A stretch of DNA of 19,023 bases, from the NCBI GenBank assembly GCA_024278415.1, contig JAJRTI010000064.1, forward strand, positions 1 to 19,023, given 5' to 3'. This document shows positions 1 through 7,013 of this stretch, piece after piece; positions within the stretch are counted from its first letter, which is position 1; the number at the start of each line of letters is the position of its first letter. This DNA comes from Planctomycetota bacterium. Lineage in GTDB: Bacteria; Planctomycetota; Brocadiia; JAJRTI01. Both the position numbers and the translations under genes were made by a program. A model generated the notes under the pieces. That model ran no database searches. It saw only the letters and a list, made by a program, of their open reading frames with translations, and was not told the DNA's origin.

Positions 1-27
1 AGGGGGTGGGGCACCGCGCTCAACCGA

Positions 28-150
28 CCCAGGGTAGCGAGCTTCGCTCGCAACCCTGGGCTGGAGGACGGAATCCCGTTGGGATTCCTGGTCCCCGGCG
101 CCCGCCGCAGCCATCCTTGAAATGTGGGTAAAGAGCAGGGCGAAGCCCTG
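28..150. repeat. Structured dispersed repeat, copy R1 (three hairpins)
   Basis: This fills most of the non-coding 204 bases at the left end. Three perfect or near-perfect hairpins are visible. The first is 28-60: outer stem CCCAGGGT/ACCCTGGG, an A-A mismatch, then inner stem GCGAGC/GCTCGC around a TTC loop at 43-45. The second is 70-88: GGAATCCC/GGGATTCC around GTT. The third is 136-150: CAGGGC/GCCCTG around GAA. The first two are matched in order and spacing by the copy at 6838-6898, and the CCCAGGGT stem recurs at 18951-18983. No reading frame here looks real. Function is unknown; it could be a non-autonomous mobile element or a structured RNA/DNA element. I see nothing else in 1-204. Confidence 0.8.
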
Positions 151-204
151 GGTAATGGTCCGCCATCAGGCGCCCCAAGCCTTGAACGGGCGTGACGTTC
201 CGTG

Positions 205-645
205 CTACATCCGGAACGCGGCCTTGACCTCCTGCTTGCTCAGCACCACGAGCGCCCAGATGCCCACCGGGAAGCCCAACAGGCAGCAAGGGGACACGCA
301 CGGCACGAGGGCAAGGATGGCTGACGTCATCGCAAACCCATAGGCTTGGAGGTTCTTCATCTTGATCGCGCCCAGTAGCACGATGACGCCGATGAGGATG
401 CCGATCACATTGAAGATGATCCCCAAGCCACCCGAAAGCGCTTGGAAGGCCTGCATCTCTTGGGGCATCTCCCCGAACTGCGGTGCGGCGACGACGCCCA
501 TCAGGGCGAGCACGTTCCACGCCATGCCGAAGAACTGCCAGGCCATGCCGATGGCCGCGGTGATCATGAGCAAAACCGCGGGCACAGCGAGCGCGGAGTA
601 GGCGTCGAACGCGGGCGGAGGGGGGTAAGGGCTGGGCTCCGTCAT
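205..645 (-). CDS. Small four-helix membrane protein, function unknown
   Basis: This 146-residue protein has a short Pro/Tyr-rich hydrophilic N-terminus (about residues 1-14) followed by roughly four hydrophobic segments near residues 18-38, 43-55, 71-95 and 103-135. The last segment carries a Cys/Pro cluster (PCVSPCC) and runs into GIWALVVL, then a short KQEVKAAF tail. A final membrane helix ending in a WALVVL-x-EVKAAF tail is, from memory, common in small uncharacterised membrane proteins of Planctomycetota-like bacteria. No catalytic motif is visible. The start is well supported: ATG at 645 is preceded on the minus strand by AGGAG six bases upstream. It lies 103 bp downstream of the preceding minus-strand gene, so it may be the last gene of that run or have its own promoter. 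Coding is confident; function is not known. Confidence 0.8.
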   Translation of the reverse strand: MTEPSPYPPPPAFDAYSALAVPAVLLMITAAIGMAWQFFGMAWNVLALMGVVAAPQFGEMPQEMQAFQALSGGLGIIFNVIGILIGVIVLLGAIKMKNLQAYGFAMTSAILALVPCVSPCCLLGFPVGIWALVVLSKQEVKAAFRM

Positions 646-748
646 CGGGCACTCCTGTCGTGGAACCTGCTCGAGGCCGCCCCGGCAAGGGGCGAGCCGC
701 CATGCCGATGGGCGGGCATGATACCCCGGCCGCTTCGCGCTGGCAAGC

Positions 749-1681
749 CTATAGTTTGCCCGGCTGCCCCAATCGCAGCCACCGCGTCAAGTCGGCCGTT
801 GTCCACTCGAGGATGCGGTCGGCCACCGTGATTTCACACCGGTCGACCACGTGGATCGCGTTCACGCGCAGCGTCAGCACGCGGCTGTGGCGGTTGCCGA
901 GGCTCATGAAGTAGTAGCGGACCGTCCACTCTTTGGTTTCTCCCGGGTGCAGCGTCTCGCAGTGGTCGTACACGTAGAACGTGACGCTTCCATCCTCGGC
1001 CACCTGCGTCAGTTGGATCTCGCTGGGGTGGATCATGTGGGGCAGTGCGCTCAGATACACCGACTGGATGCCGTGGAATGACTCCTCGCCGCTGCCCTCC
1101 TCTGCATCGTAGAAAAAGTCTTTTCGCATCACGACCGCCACGTCGTCGTCCACCTCTTCCTGCACCACGACATGGCCATCGTCCCTGATGCGGAACGGAA
1201 CGTGCATGGGGCCGCAGGACACGCCATTGCTCTTGCCGCCGCCATCGAGGTTGTTGAGTTGGCTCACGTACGTCACGTCGAGCAGCACGAGCTGATCGGC
1301 CGGCAGTGCGTTGCGTACCTCGCCGATTTGCTCGATCTTGTCCGTCGTGAGCAGGTGCGCGTTGCCGAGGTCGTCGATGAAGTCCGGCGACGCGAAAGTG
1401 TTGTGGTTGACCGTCCCCTCCTCGAGGTACGCGTCGAGGAGATACTGCCGAATGACCCCGTCTCGGAAGACCATCGTCACGATGCGCTGGCCGAGCACTT
1501 GCTCCACGAAGGGGCGGCACCGCGGGTTCCACGTGTGGCCGCAGGCCACGACCATGGCGTCGCCGCGTTCTTCAATGGGGATGACCCCAAACGTGACCGC
1601 TTCGACAGGGGAGAATCGGCGCAACAGCTCCGAGTTCTCGATCGCCTCGTCAAGCACTTCGGTTCGTTCGCAGCAGGTCAT
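749..1681 (-). CDS. Protein with MshEN/GspE-N-like N-terminal domain, unknown C-terminus
   Basis: This 310-residue soluble protein has no signal peptide or membrane helix. Residues about 18-88 (LLRRFSPVEAVTFGVIPIEE through VACGHTWNPR, G-x-R-I-V and DAYL) follow the pattern of the MshEN / type II secretion GspE N-terminal domain, which in some proteins binds cyclic-di-GMP. No GspE-type ATPase follows. The rest (about 110-310) is beta-rich, with many acidic residues and a central VQEEVDDDVAVVM stretch, and I do not recognise it. The start codon overlaps the trpC stop as ATGA (1678-1681), so translation is probably coupled to trpC. It is the fifth gene of the ispG-dxr-rseP-trpC run. The MshEN assignment rests on pattern only; the C-terminal function is unknown. 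A possible role is a ligand-sensing protein. Confidence 0.8.
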   Translation of the reverse strand: MTCCERTEVLDEAIENSELLRRFSPVEAVTFGVIPIEERGDAMVVACGHTWNPRCRPFVEQVLGQRIVTMVFRDGVIRQYLLDAYLEEGTVNHNTFASPDFIDDLGNAHLLTTDKIEQIGEVRNALPADQLVLLDVTYVSQLNNLDGGGKSNGVSCGPMHVPFRIRDDGHVVVQEEVDDDVAVVMRKDFFYDAEEGSGEESFHGIQSVYLSALPHMIHPSEIQLTQVAEDGSVTFYVYDHCETLHPGETKEWTVRYYFMSLGNRHSRVLTLRVNAIHVVDRCEITVADRILEWTTADLTRWLRLGQPGKL

Positions 1682-2526
1682 GGAGTCTGGCCCATCAGTT
1701 CGCGGATCTTCGCCTGCGCGTTGCCGCTGGCCATAAGAGACGTGCCGACTTGGATCGCGTCGACGCGCGTGGCTTCGAGGCGCGCCACGTGCCGGCGCTC
1801 GGTCATGCCGCTTTGGCTCACGAGCACCTTTGGCTCTGGGTGGCCCTCGGCCCCCGCCACCTTTGCCCCCGGGTGGCCTTCGGCCCCCGCCACCTTGCCT
1901 TCAGGCACGAGCGGCAGCAGGCGTAGCGTGGTGTCCATGTCGATCTGGAGCGTCCAGAGGTCGCGGTTGTTGATGCCGATGGCCGTTGCGCCGGCGTCGA
2001 GCACGCGTTCCATCTCTTCCGGCTCATGGCACTCCACGAGCGCCTCCATGCCGAGCGACCGCGTCAGCGCGAGGAGGTCGGCGAGTTCGCCCGCGGACAG
2101 CACCTGCGCCATAAGGAGGACCGCGTCCGCGTCGATGCTGCGCGCCTCGTACACGTGGTACGCGTCGAGGGTGAAATCCTTGCGCAGCACGGGCAGATCC
2201 ACCGCGGCCTTGATCTGCGCGACGTGCGAGTCGCGGCCCCTGAAGTAGCGCTCGTCGGTGAGCACGGAGATCGCCGCGGCTCCACACTCCGCATAGACCC
2301 GCGCGATGCCGGCCGGGTCCGCATCGGGGTGGATGAGGCCCTGGGAGGGCGAGCCGCGCTTGACCTCCGCGAGGAGCTTTAGCGGCCCGCTGCCGCGGCG
2401 CAGCCGCGAGGCGAAAGTGCGCGCCGGCTCCGCGTCTGCGCACGCGGCCTTCACGTCCGCGAGCGGCCGCGCCACGCGGCGCTGTGCGAGTTCCTCACGT
2501 TTGTATTTGATGATCTCGGCAAGCAT
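1678..2526 (-). CDS. trpC: Indole-3-glycerol phosphate synthase TrpC
   Basis: This 282-residue (beta/alpha)8 enzyme closes the indole ring of CdRP to give indole-3-glycerol phosphate in cytoplasmic tryptophan synthesis. Family motifs are in order: AEVKRGSPS with Lys56, RKDF with Lys116, LVECHE with Glu165, and GINNRDL with Asn186-Asn187. These match the Lys53, Lys110, Glu159 and Asn180 catalytic set of the Sulfolobus enzyme. Two oddities stand out. The usual SESG before the eighth helix reads SQSG, so the Glu210 equivalent is Gln238. A 22-residue insert made of two 11-residue repeats (212-233) sits just before that strand. ATG at 2526 is chosen by homology (MLAEIIKYKREEL); no clear ribosome site precedes it. 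It lies 65 bp after rseP and overlaps the next gene. No other trp gene is in the window. Confidence 0.93.
   Translation of the reverse strand: MLAEIIKYKREELAQRRVARPLADVKAACADAEPARTFASRLRRGSGPLKLLAEVKRGSPSQGLIHPDADPAGIARVYAECGAAAISVLTDERYFRGRDSHVAQIKAAVDLPVLRKDFTLDAYHVYEARSIDADAVLLMAQVLSAGELADLLALTRSLGMEALVECHEPEEMERVLDAGATAIGINNRDLWTLQIDMDTTLRLLPLVPEGKVAGAEGHPGAKVAGAEGHPEPKVLVSQSGMTERRHVARLEATRVDAIQVGTSLMASGNAQAKIRELMGQTP
1828..1893 (-). repeat. In-frame 2 x 33-bp tandem repeat inside trpC
   Basis: Two adjacent 33-bp units (1861-1893 and 1828-1860 in coding order) encode VAGAEGHPGAK and VAGAEGHPEPK, residues 212-233 of TrpC. They differ at only a few bases. The unit at 1861-1893 contains the mini-hairpin GGCC-TTC-GGCC (1875-1885), the same TTC/GAA-loop style as the intergenic repeats. 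The insert falls between the PLVPEGK segment and the VLVSQSG strand, where other TrpC proteins have only a short loop. It keeps the frame and leaves flanking family motifs intact. Confidence 0.85.
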
Positions 2527-2591
2527 GTTTGGTGCGGGGACACGATGCGATCCGCCTGCGCCGGCTTCCGCATCGCGTCCCCAGACAGCGG

Positions 2592-4430
2592 CTAGGGCTT
2601 GAGCCGGATGATGTCCATGCAGGTGGCAAAGACGATGAGCATGCCGAGGAGCGCGAGGCCGACGCAGTTGGCCCAGTGCTGCACGCGTTCGGGCACGGGC
2701 TTGCCCTTGAGCTTCTCGATGACCACGAACAAGAGGTGGCCGCCGTCGAGCACAGGAATAGGAAGCGCGTTCAGCACGGCGAGGTTCACGCTGATGATAC
2801 CCAAGAGGTAGAGCAGCTCGGTGAAGCCTTCCTTCGCCTTGTAGTAGGAGACCTGCACGATCGTGCCAATGCCTCCGATGTTCTTGCCGGCCACTCGGCG
2901 CGTCAGCAGACTGCGGATGGTCAGGTACACTTGGCCCGCGCTCGAAATGGACCGGCTCACGCCTTTGGCCAGCGCCTTGCCGAAGCCGTAGCGCCTCAGG
3001 ATCTTCCTCGGCTGAGGCGAGATGCCGATCCGGCCTCCCGCGTTGAGGTCCGTGGCCTCGGCCGCAATCTCTTGCACGAACTCCCGGCCGTCGCGGCGGT
3101 AGGTCAGCAGCAGTGGAGCGCCGGCGCTCGCCTTCACGGTGTCCACGAGGTCGTCCCACCGGGCCAACGTGCCGCGATAGAGCCCCATGAGATCGAGGAA
3201 CCAATCCCAGCCGGAAGGGTTCTTCAGGCGCAGGCTCAGCAGCTCGTCGCCGCGCTGAATGCCGGCCGCTTTCGCGGGCAAGCCGTCGAGGACCGCATCC
3301 ACGACGAGGCCGGTGTGCGGCACGATGTCGGCCAGCACGCTCGCTACCGGCTTGCCTTCGGCGAGCGCCATGGAGCCCTTGATGGCCGTTTTGCCGCGCT
3401 TCGCGGCGAAGGCCAACGCGGGCTTCTTGCAGGCCAACGCGGCCTTGATGACGTCGTTCCACCCGGCCACGTCCTGGCCATCAACCTGCACCAGCTTGTC
3501 GCCGGCGCGCAGCCCAGCCTGGCTCGCGGGGCTATCGTCGCGCACCGCCTTGATGAGCGTCTCCTGGCAACTCAAGCCGATCATGTAGCGCTTTGTCGTG
3601 GCCGGCACGACCGTGGTCTCGAAGATCTTGCCTCCGCGGTCCACCTTCAATTTGACCGGCTTGCCGGGGCTGCCGATGATCACGCGTTCCAGGTCCGCCC
3701 AGGTCTTCACCGGGCCGTTGGCTTCGATGATCTTGTCACGGACGCGAAGGCCGGCGTCTGCGGCAGGGCTTTTGCCATCGAACGCGGTAATGCTGGCGAT
3801 CTCAAGCGTGTACGCCGGCTGCACGCCGATGCGGGGCCGGCCGGCGTACGCGTCGTACTCGCAGCGCACGGACTTGGTCATGGGCTTGCCGTCGCGGATG
3901 ATCTCCAGCATCAGCAGTTCGCCCGGCTCGCTGAATGCGACCTTGGGCGCGAAGTCCTCGAAGTCTTCAATGGGCTTGCCGTTCAACCCCACGATCTCGT
4001 CGCCCGGCTCCAAGCCCGCCACCCAGGCCGCCGATCCGTGCTCGACCTCGCCCACGATCATGGGCGTGAACTTGACGCCGATGCTGAACGCCACGACGAA
4101 CGCGATGAACGCGAAGATCAAGTTCATAATCACGCCGGCCGCGAAGACGACCGCGCGCTGGCCTGGGGTTTTGGACAGGAACTCCCACGGCTCGCCCTGG
4201 ACTTCGTCCTCCACGGCCTCGCCGGCCATCTTCACGTACCCGCCGAGGGGGATTGCGGAGAGGCGGTAGTGGGTGTGGCCGCGTCGGAAGCCGAACAGCA
4301 CGGGCCCAAAGCCGAGCGAGAACGCTTCGACGCGCACGCCAGCCAACTTGGCCGCGAGGAAGTGGCCCAATTCGTGCAAGAAGATGAGCAAGCTGATGCC
4401 GATGGCGACTTGAACTATCTGGAAAGGCAA
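2592..4430 (-). CDS. rseP: RseP/site-2 intramembrane zinc metalloprotease with four PDZ-like repeats
   Basis: RseP-type proteases cut membrane-anchored substrates, such as anti-sigma factors and remnant signal peptides, inside the inner membrane. The first helix carries HELGH (His19, Glu20, His23), the zinc motif. A GVIMN motif lies in the next helix (about 99-103), and the third ligand region NALPIPVLDGGH is at about 554-565. Between them are four PDZ-like units, near residues 120-195, 205-280, 282-345 and 365-460, each with a (S/L)PA-x-AGL/I...GD-type carboxylate-binding loop. With 612 residues it is well above the roughly 450 of the E. coli enzyme, which has two PDZ domains. The start is TTG at 4430 because AGGAGGT lies six bases before it. 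A TTG at 4454 would add eight residues but has no such site. It overlaps dxr by 16 bp, suggesting coupled translation. Confidence 0.92.
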   Translation of the reverse strand: MPFQIVQVAIGISLLIFLHELGHFLAAKLAGVRVEAFSLGFGPVLFGFRRGHTHYRLSAIPLGGYVKMAGEAVEDEVQGEPWEFLSKTPGQRAVVFAAGVIMNLIFAFIAFVVAFSIGVKFTPMIVGEVEHGSAAWVAGLEPGDEIVGLNGKPIEDFEDFAPKVAFSEPGELLMLEIIRDGKPMTKSVRCEYDAYAGRPRIGVQPAYTLEIASITAFDGKSPAADAGLRVRDKIIEANGPVKTWADLERVIIGSPGKPVKLKVDRGGKIFETTVVPATTKRYMIGLSCQETLIKAVRDDSPASQAGLRAGDKLVQVDGQDVAGWNDVIKAALACKKPALAFAAKRGKTAIKGSMALAEGKPVASVLADIVPHTGLVVDAVLDGLPAKAAGIQRGDELLSLRLKNPSGWDWFLDLMGLYRGTLARWDDLVDTVKASAGAPLLLTYRRDGREFVQEIAAEATDLNAGGRIGISPQPRKILRRYGFGKALAKGVSRSISSAGQVYLTIRSLLTRRVAGKNIGGIGTIVQVSYYKAKEGFTELLYLLGIISVNLAVLNALPIPVLDGGHLLFVVIEKLKGKPVPERVQHWANCVGLALLGMLIVFATCMDIIRLKP

Positions 4431-5569
4431 GTCAAGACCTCCTGTCGCGCCCAACGGTCGGCCGATGACACTTGATCGAGCGTCGGGTCGGGCGTTACGT
4501 GATGTTTGAGTAGGACACTCTCAACGAGTGGGACGATCTGGTCGAACGGAATGTTCCCGCCCAGGAACTCGCGCACCGCGACTTCATTGGCCGCGTTGAG
4601 CACCGCGCCGAGCGTGCCGCCGCGTTCGGCGACCCTGAAGCCAAGCCGCAGCGCGGGGAAGCGCGCCAGATCGGGCCGCTCAAACGTGAGCGAGCCCAGC
4701 GACGCCAAGTTCAACGGAGCCGCGTCGGTCTCCGCTCGGTCGGGATACGTGAGCGCGTAACGGATGGGCACCTTCATGTCGGGCTCGCCCATCTGCGCGA
4801 CCACGGACCCGTCGCAGAACTCGACCATTGAGTGGATGATCGACTGGGGGTGTACGACCACGTCGATCTGGTCGACACGGAGGCCAAACAGCCAGTGTGC
4901 CTCGATAATCTCTAGCGCCTTGTTGAACAGCGTCGCGGAGTCGACCTTCACCTTCGCACCCATGCCGGGCCACGTGGGGTGGTCGAGCGCCTGTTCGGGC
5001 GTGACGCTGTGCAACTCGTCGAGCGACTTGCAGCGGAACGGGCCGCCGGACGCGGTGACGACCACCCGGCGCACTTCGCTGCGCCGGCCGGCTTGCATGG
5101 CCTGAAAGATCGCGCTGTGCTCGCTGTCGATGGGCAGCACGGTCGCGCTCGTCTCATCGGCGAGCGCGGTGACCAGATGGCCAGCCACGACCAGGGGCTC
5201 TTTGTTTGCGATCGCGAGCGTTTTGCCATGGCGCAGGACTTCCATGATCGACGGCAGCCCGGCCACGCCAACCATGGCCGCGACGACGAGGTCCACGTCC
5301 TCACGGCCAGCAATTTCGATGGCGCCAGCTTCGCCGTCCAACACCTGCGTCCCGCCGCCGAGGCGCGAGCGCAGTTGCCGCGCGGCGCCAGGATCGCTCA
5401 TGGACACGCACGCGGGCCGGAACTCCGCGGCCTGCTCGGCCACGAGTTCCCAGCTCGTGTTGGCCGCGAGCGCCGTGACCTTGTACCCGTCGCCCAGCGA
5501 GCGCACGACGTCGAGTGTGTCGCGGCCAATGGATCCGGTGCAGCCGAGGACGGCGATTCGCTTGGGCAC
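4415..5569 (-). CDS. dxr: 1-deoxy-D-xylulose 5-phosphate reductoisomerase
   Basis: This 384-residue cytosolic enzyme converts DXP to 2-C-methyl-D-erythritol 4-phosphate with NADPH, the committed step of the MEP isoprenoid pathway. The N-terminus has the dinucleotide loop GCTGSIG (residues 9-15). Next come NKEPLVV, the metal/substrate loop DSEHSAIFQ, SGGPFR, and the substrate-binding VDSATLFNKALEIIEAHWL with its Ser, Asn, Lys and Glu. VHPQSIIHSMVEF and MKVPIRYALTYP follow. Length is normal. The start is GTG at 5569, preceded by GAGGAG eight bases upstream. Only five bases separate it from the ispG stop. It overlaps rseP by 16 bp, as in many bacteria where dxr and rseP are adjacent. No defect is visible. 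Confidence 0.96.
   Translation of the reverse strand: MPKRIAVLGCTGSIGRDTLDVVRSLGDGYKVTALAANTSWELVAEQAAEFRPACVSMSDPGAARQLRSRLGGGTQVLDGEAGAIEIAGREDVDLVVAAMVGVAGLPSIMEVLRHGKTLAIANKEPLVVAGHLVTALADETSATVLPIDSEHSAIFQAMQAGRRSEVRRVVVTASGGPFRCKSLDELHSVTPEQALDHPTWPGMGAKVKVDSATLFNKALEIIEAHWLFGLRVDQIDVVVHPQSIIHSMVEFCDGSVVAQMGEPDMKVPIRYALTYPDRAETDAAPLNLASLGSLTFERPDLARFPALRLGFRVAERGGTLGAVLNAANEVAVREFLGGNIPFDQIVPLVESVLLKHHVTPDPTLDQVSSADRWARQEVLTCLSR
4437..4443 (-). promoter_or_regulatory. Ribosome binding site deciding the rseP start
   Basis: The minus strand reads AGGAGGT, a full Shine-Dalgarno match, inside the 3' end of dxr. It is followed after CTTGAC by TTG at 4430. This spacing of six favours the internal TTG over the TTG at 4454 as the start of rseP. 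Confidence 0.75.
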
Positions 5570-5574
5570 CGACG

Positions 5575-6642
5575 CTACTCCTCGCTCGGCTCGGATAGGA
5601 GGTATTCGACTTCAGACAGCAGCACGTCGGCCATTTCGGCTTCCGCGACCTTGCGCAGCTTCTCGCCCTTGCGGAAGAGGAAGCCGAAACCTTTGCCGCC
5701 GGCGATGCCCACGTCGCATTCGCGTGCTTCGCCGGGGCCGTTGACCACGCAGCCCATGACCGCGACGGACACCGGCTTGCCCGTCTTGGGCAGGCGGCGC
5801 TCGACGTCCTCCACGAGCTTCACCAGGTCGATCTCGCACCGGCCGCAGGTCGGGCACGACACGATCTGAGGCCCGCTCGCGTGGAGGCCAAGCGCGGTGA
5901 GGATCTGGTATCCCACGCGCACCTCCTCCACGGGCGGATGTGTCAGCGAGACGCGCAGCGTGTCGCCGATGCCTTCCGAGAGCAAACCGCCGATGCCGAT
6001 GGCCGATTTGACCACGGCCACGCTCGGCGGGCCGGCAGCGGTCACGCCAAGGTGCAGCGGGTAATCGCAGCGCGCCGCAATACGGCGATAGGCCTCCATG
6101 GTTTGCACCACGTGGGAAGCCTTAAGCGACAGCACGATATCCTCGAACCCGCGGCGCTCGAAGACGCGGCAGTGGTCGAGCACTGTCTCGACCATGAGGT
6201 CCACAAGGTCCGTCGCCGCGTCGCCGTCGCCGCGCACCGAGCCCGAGTTCACGCCGATGCGAATGGCGATGCCCGCGTGCTTGGCCGCGTCGATGACCGC
6301 ATGAAGCTTGGCCCGGTCTTTGATGTTGCCGGGGTTGACGCGGACCTTGTCTACGCCTTGAGCGATCGCCTCGAGCGCGAGGTTGGCTTCGAAGTGGATG
6401 TCCGCCACGAGAGGCAGGCCGATCTGGCGTTTCACTTCGCCCAGCGCGGCCGCGGCCTTCTTCGTCGGCACGGCCACGCGCGCGATCTGGCAACCGGCCG
6501 CGGCAAGCTCCGCAATCTGCGCTACCGTCGCGTCCACGTCCTCCGTGCGGGTCGTGGTCATGGACTGCACCGCGACGGGCTGGGACCCTCCGATGGTGAC
6601 CGCGCCGACCTGGACTTCGCGAGCTTGGCGACGTTGGATCAT
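5575..6642 (-). CDS. ispG: (E)-4-hydroxy-3-methylbut-2-enyl-diphosphate synthase IspG (GcpE)
   Basis: IspG reduces methylerythritol cyclodiphosphate to HMBPP using a [4Fe-4S] cluster, the penultimate MEP-pathway step. It is the short bacterial form (355 residues): a TIM-barrel part with GGSQPVAVQSMT, VADIHFE and VRVNPGNI, then a ferredoxin-like C-terminal part. The cluster ligands are visible as CPTC (Cys263, Cys266) and GCVVNGPGE (Cys298 and Glu305). Spacing matches Cys270/273/305 and Glu312 of E. coli. I chose ATG at 6642 (MIQRRQAREVQVG) because family members begin there; ATG 6681 or TTG 6696 would add 13 or 18 atypical residues. No clear ribosome site precedes any of them. It is the first gene of the run and lies about 70 bases downstream of a strong promoter. 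Confidence 0.96.
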   Translation of the reverse strand: MIQRRQAREVQVGAVTIGGSQPVAVQSMTTTRTEDVDATVAQIAELAAAGCQIARVAVPTKKAAAALGEVKRQIGLPLVADIHFEANLALEAIAQGVDKVRVNPGNIKDRAKLHAVIDAAKHAGIAIRIGVNSGSVRGDGDAATDLVDLMVETVLDHCRVFERRGFEDIVLSLKASHVVQTMEAYRRIAARCDYPLHLGVTAAGPPSVAVVKSAIGIGGLLSEGIGDTLRVSLTHPPVEEVRVGYQILTALGLHASGPQIVSCPTCGRCEIDLVKLVEDVERRLPKTGKPVSVAVMGCVVNGPGEARECDVGIAGGKGFGFLFRKGEKLRKVAEAEMADVLLSEVEYLLSEPSEE

Positions 6643-6717
6643 GGGAGCGCCGAGGGCTGCGTACGGACACGAAAACGGCATCCATGCGGCAAACAACGCA
6701 AGGATGCCAGAACTTCA

Positions 6718-6746
6718 AGTATAGCCTGCCCCACCGCCGAGTTCAA
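6718..6746 (-). promoter_or_regulatory. Sigma70-type promoter for the ispG-dxr-rseP-trpC run
   Basis: On the minus strand TTGAAC (6741-6746) and TATACT (6718-6723) are separated by exactly 17 bases. Transcription would start near 6711, giving a leader of about 70 bases before the ATG at 6642. It is the only strong match I found upstream of ispG. Confidence 0.65.
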
Positions 6747-7013
6747 GGAAAGGGCGATGCCGGAGCTGCGGCAGCCGCGTGCGCAACCATGCGGGATCGA
6801 TCGGATGGGGGGGGAAGTTCAATAGGACTGCCCTGGCCCCAGGGTAGCGGCCTGCGGCCGCAACCCTGGGCGAGAAGCCGGAAGCCCGTTGGGCTTCCAA
6901 ACAGCGTTGCGTCAAGCGGAAACGCTGTCCATCGAACTCGCGCACGTTCATGGGGCCAACGGCTGTTGCAATCGGCTGAAGTGTTACCGCAGCATCAACC
7001 ATCAACCGTCCCC
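6747..7013. other. Intergenic region between the PQQ-fusion gene and the ispG promoter
   Basis: Together with the promoter and leader, about 370 bases between the stop at 7014 and ispG carry no convincing gene. Contents are repeat copy R2 at 6838-6898, a G-run at 6806-6814, and a stretch (6748-6836) with no clear pattern. No intrinsic terminator with a U-tract was seen for the upstream gene, though the R2 hairpins lie just past its stop. Confidence 0.7.
6838..6898. repeat. Structured dispersed repeat, copy R2 (two hairpins)
   Basis: The first hairpin (6838-6870) has outer stem CCCAGGGT/ACCCTGGG and inner stem GCGGCC/GGCCGC around TGC. The second (6880-6898) is GGAAGCCC/GGGCTTCC around GTT. 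Order, orientation and spacing match 28-88, while the inner stems differ by paired substitutions (for example T74-A84 in R1 is G6884-C6894 here). Confidence 0.85.

Noticed and set aside
20..703. Long minus-strand open frame covering the small membrane gene and R1
   Set aside because: It is the out-of-phase shadow of the gene at 205-645 in GC-rich DNA, running on into the hairpin repeat. Its product is Arg/Gly/Pro-rich without family features.
2529..4475. 648-residue plus-strand open frame opposite rseP
   Set aside because: It is antisense to a clear RseP with intact motifs. Its His/Asp/Ala/Arg-rich composition is typical of a GC-rich antisense frame.
6715..7013. Possible coding extension past the PQQ-fusion gene toward ispG
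   Set aside because: The frame overlaps repeat R2 and the ispG promoter and has no family similarity. The true fusion protein ends at 7014 in a different frame.
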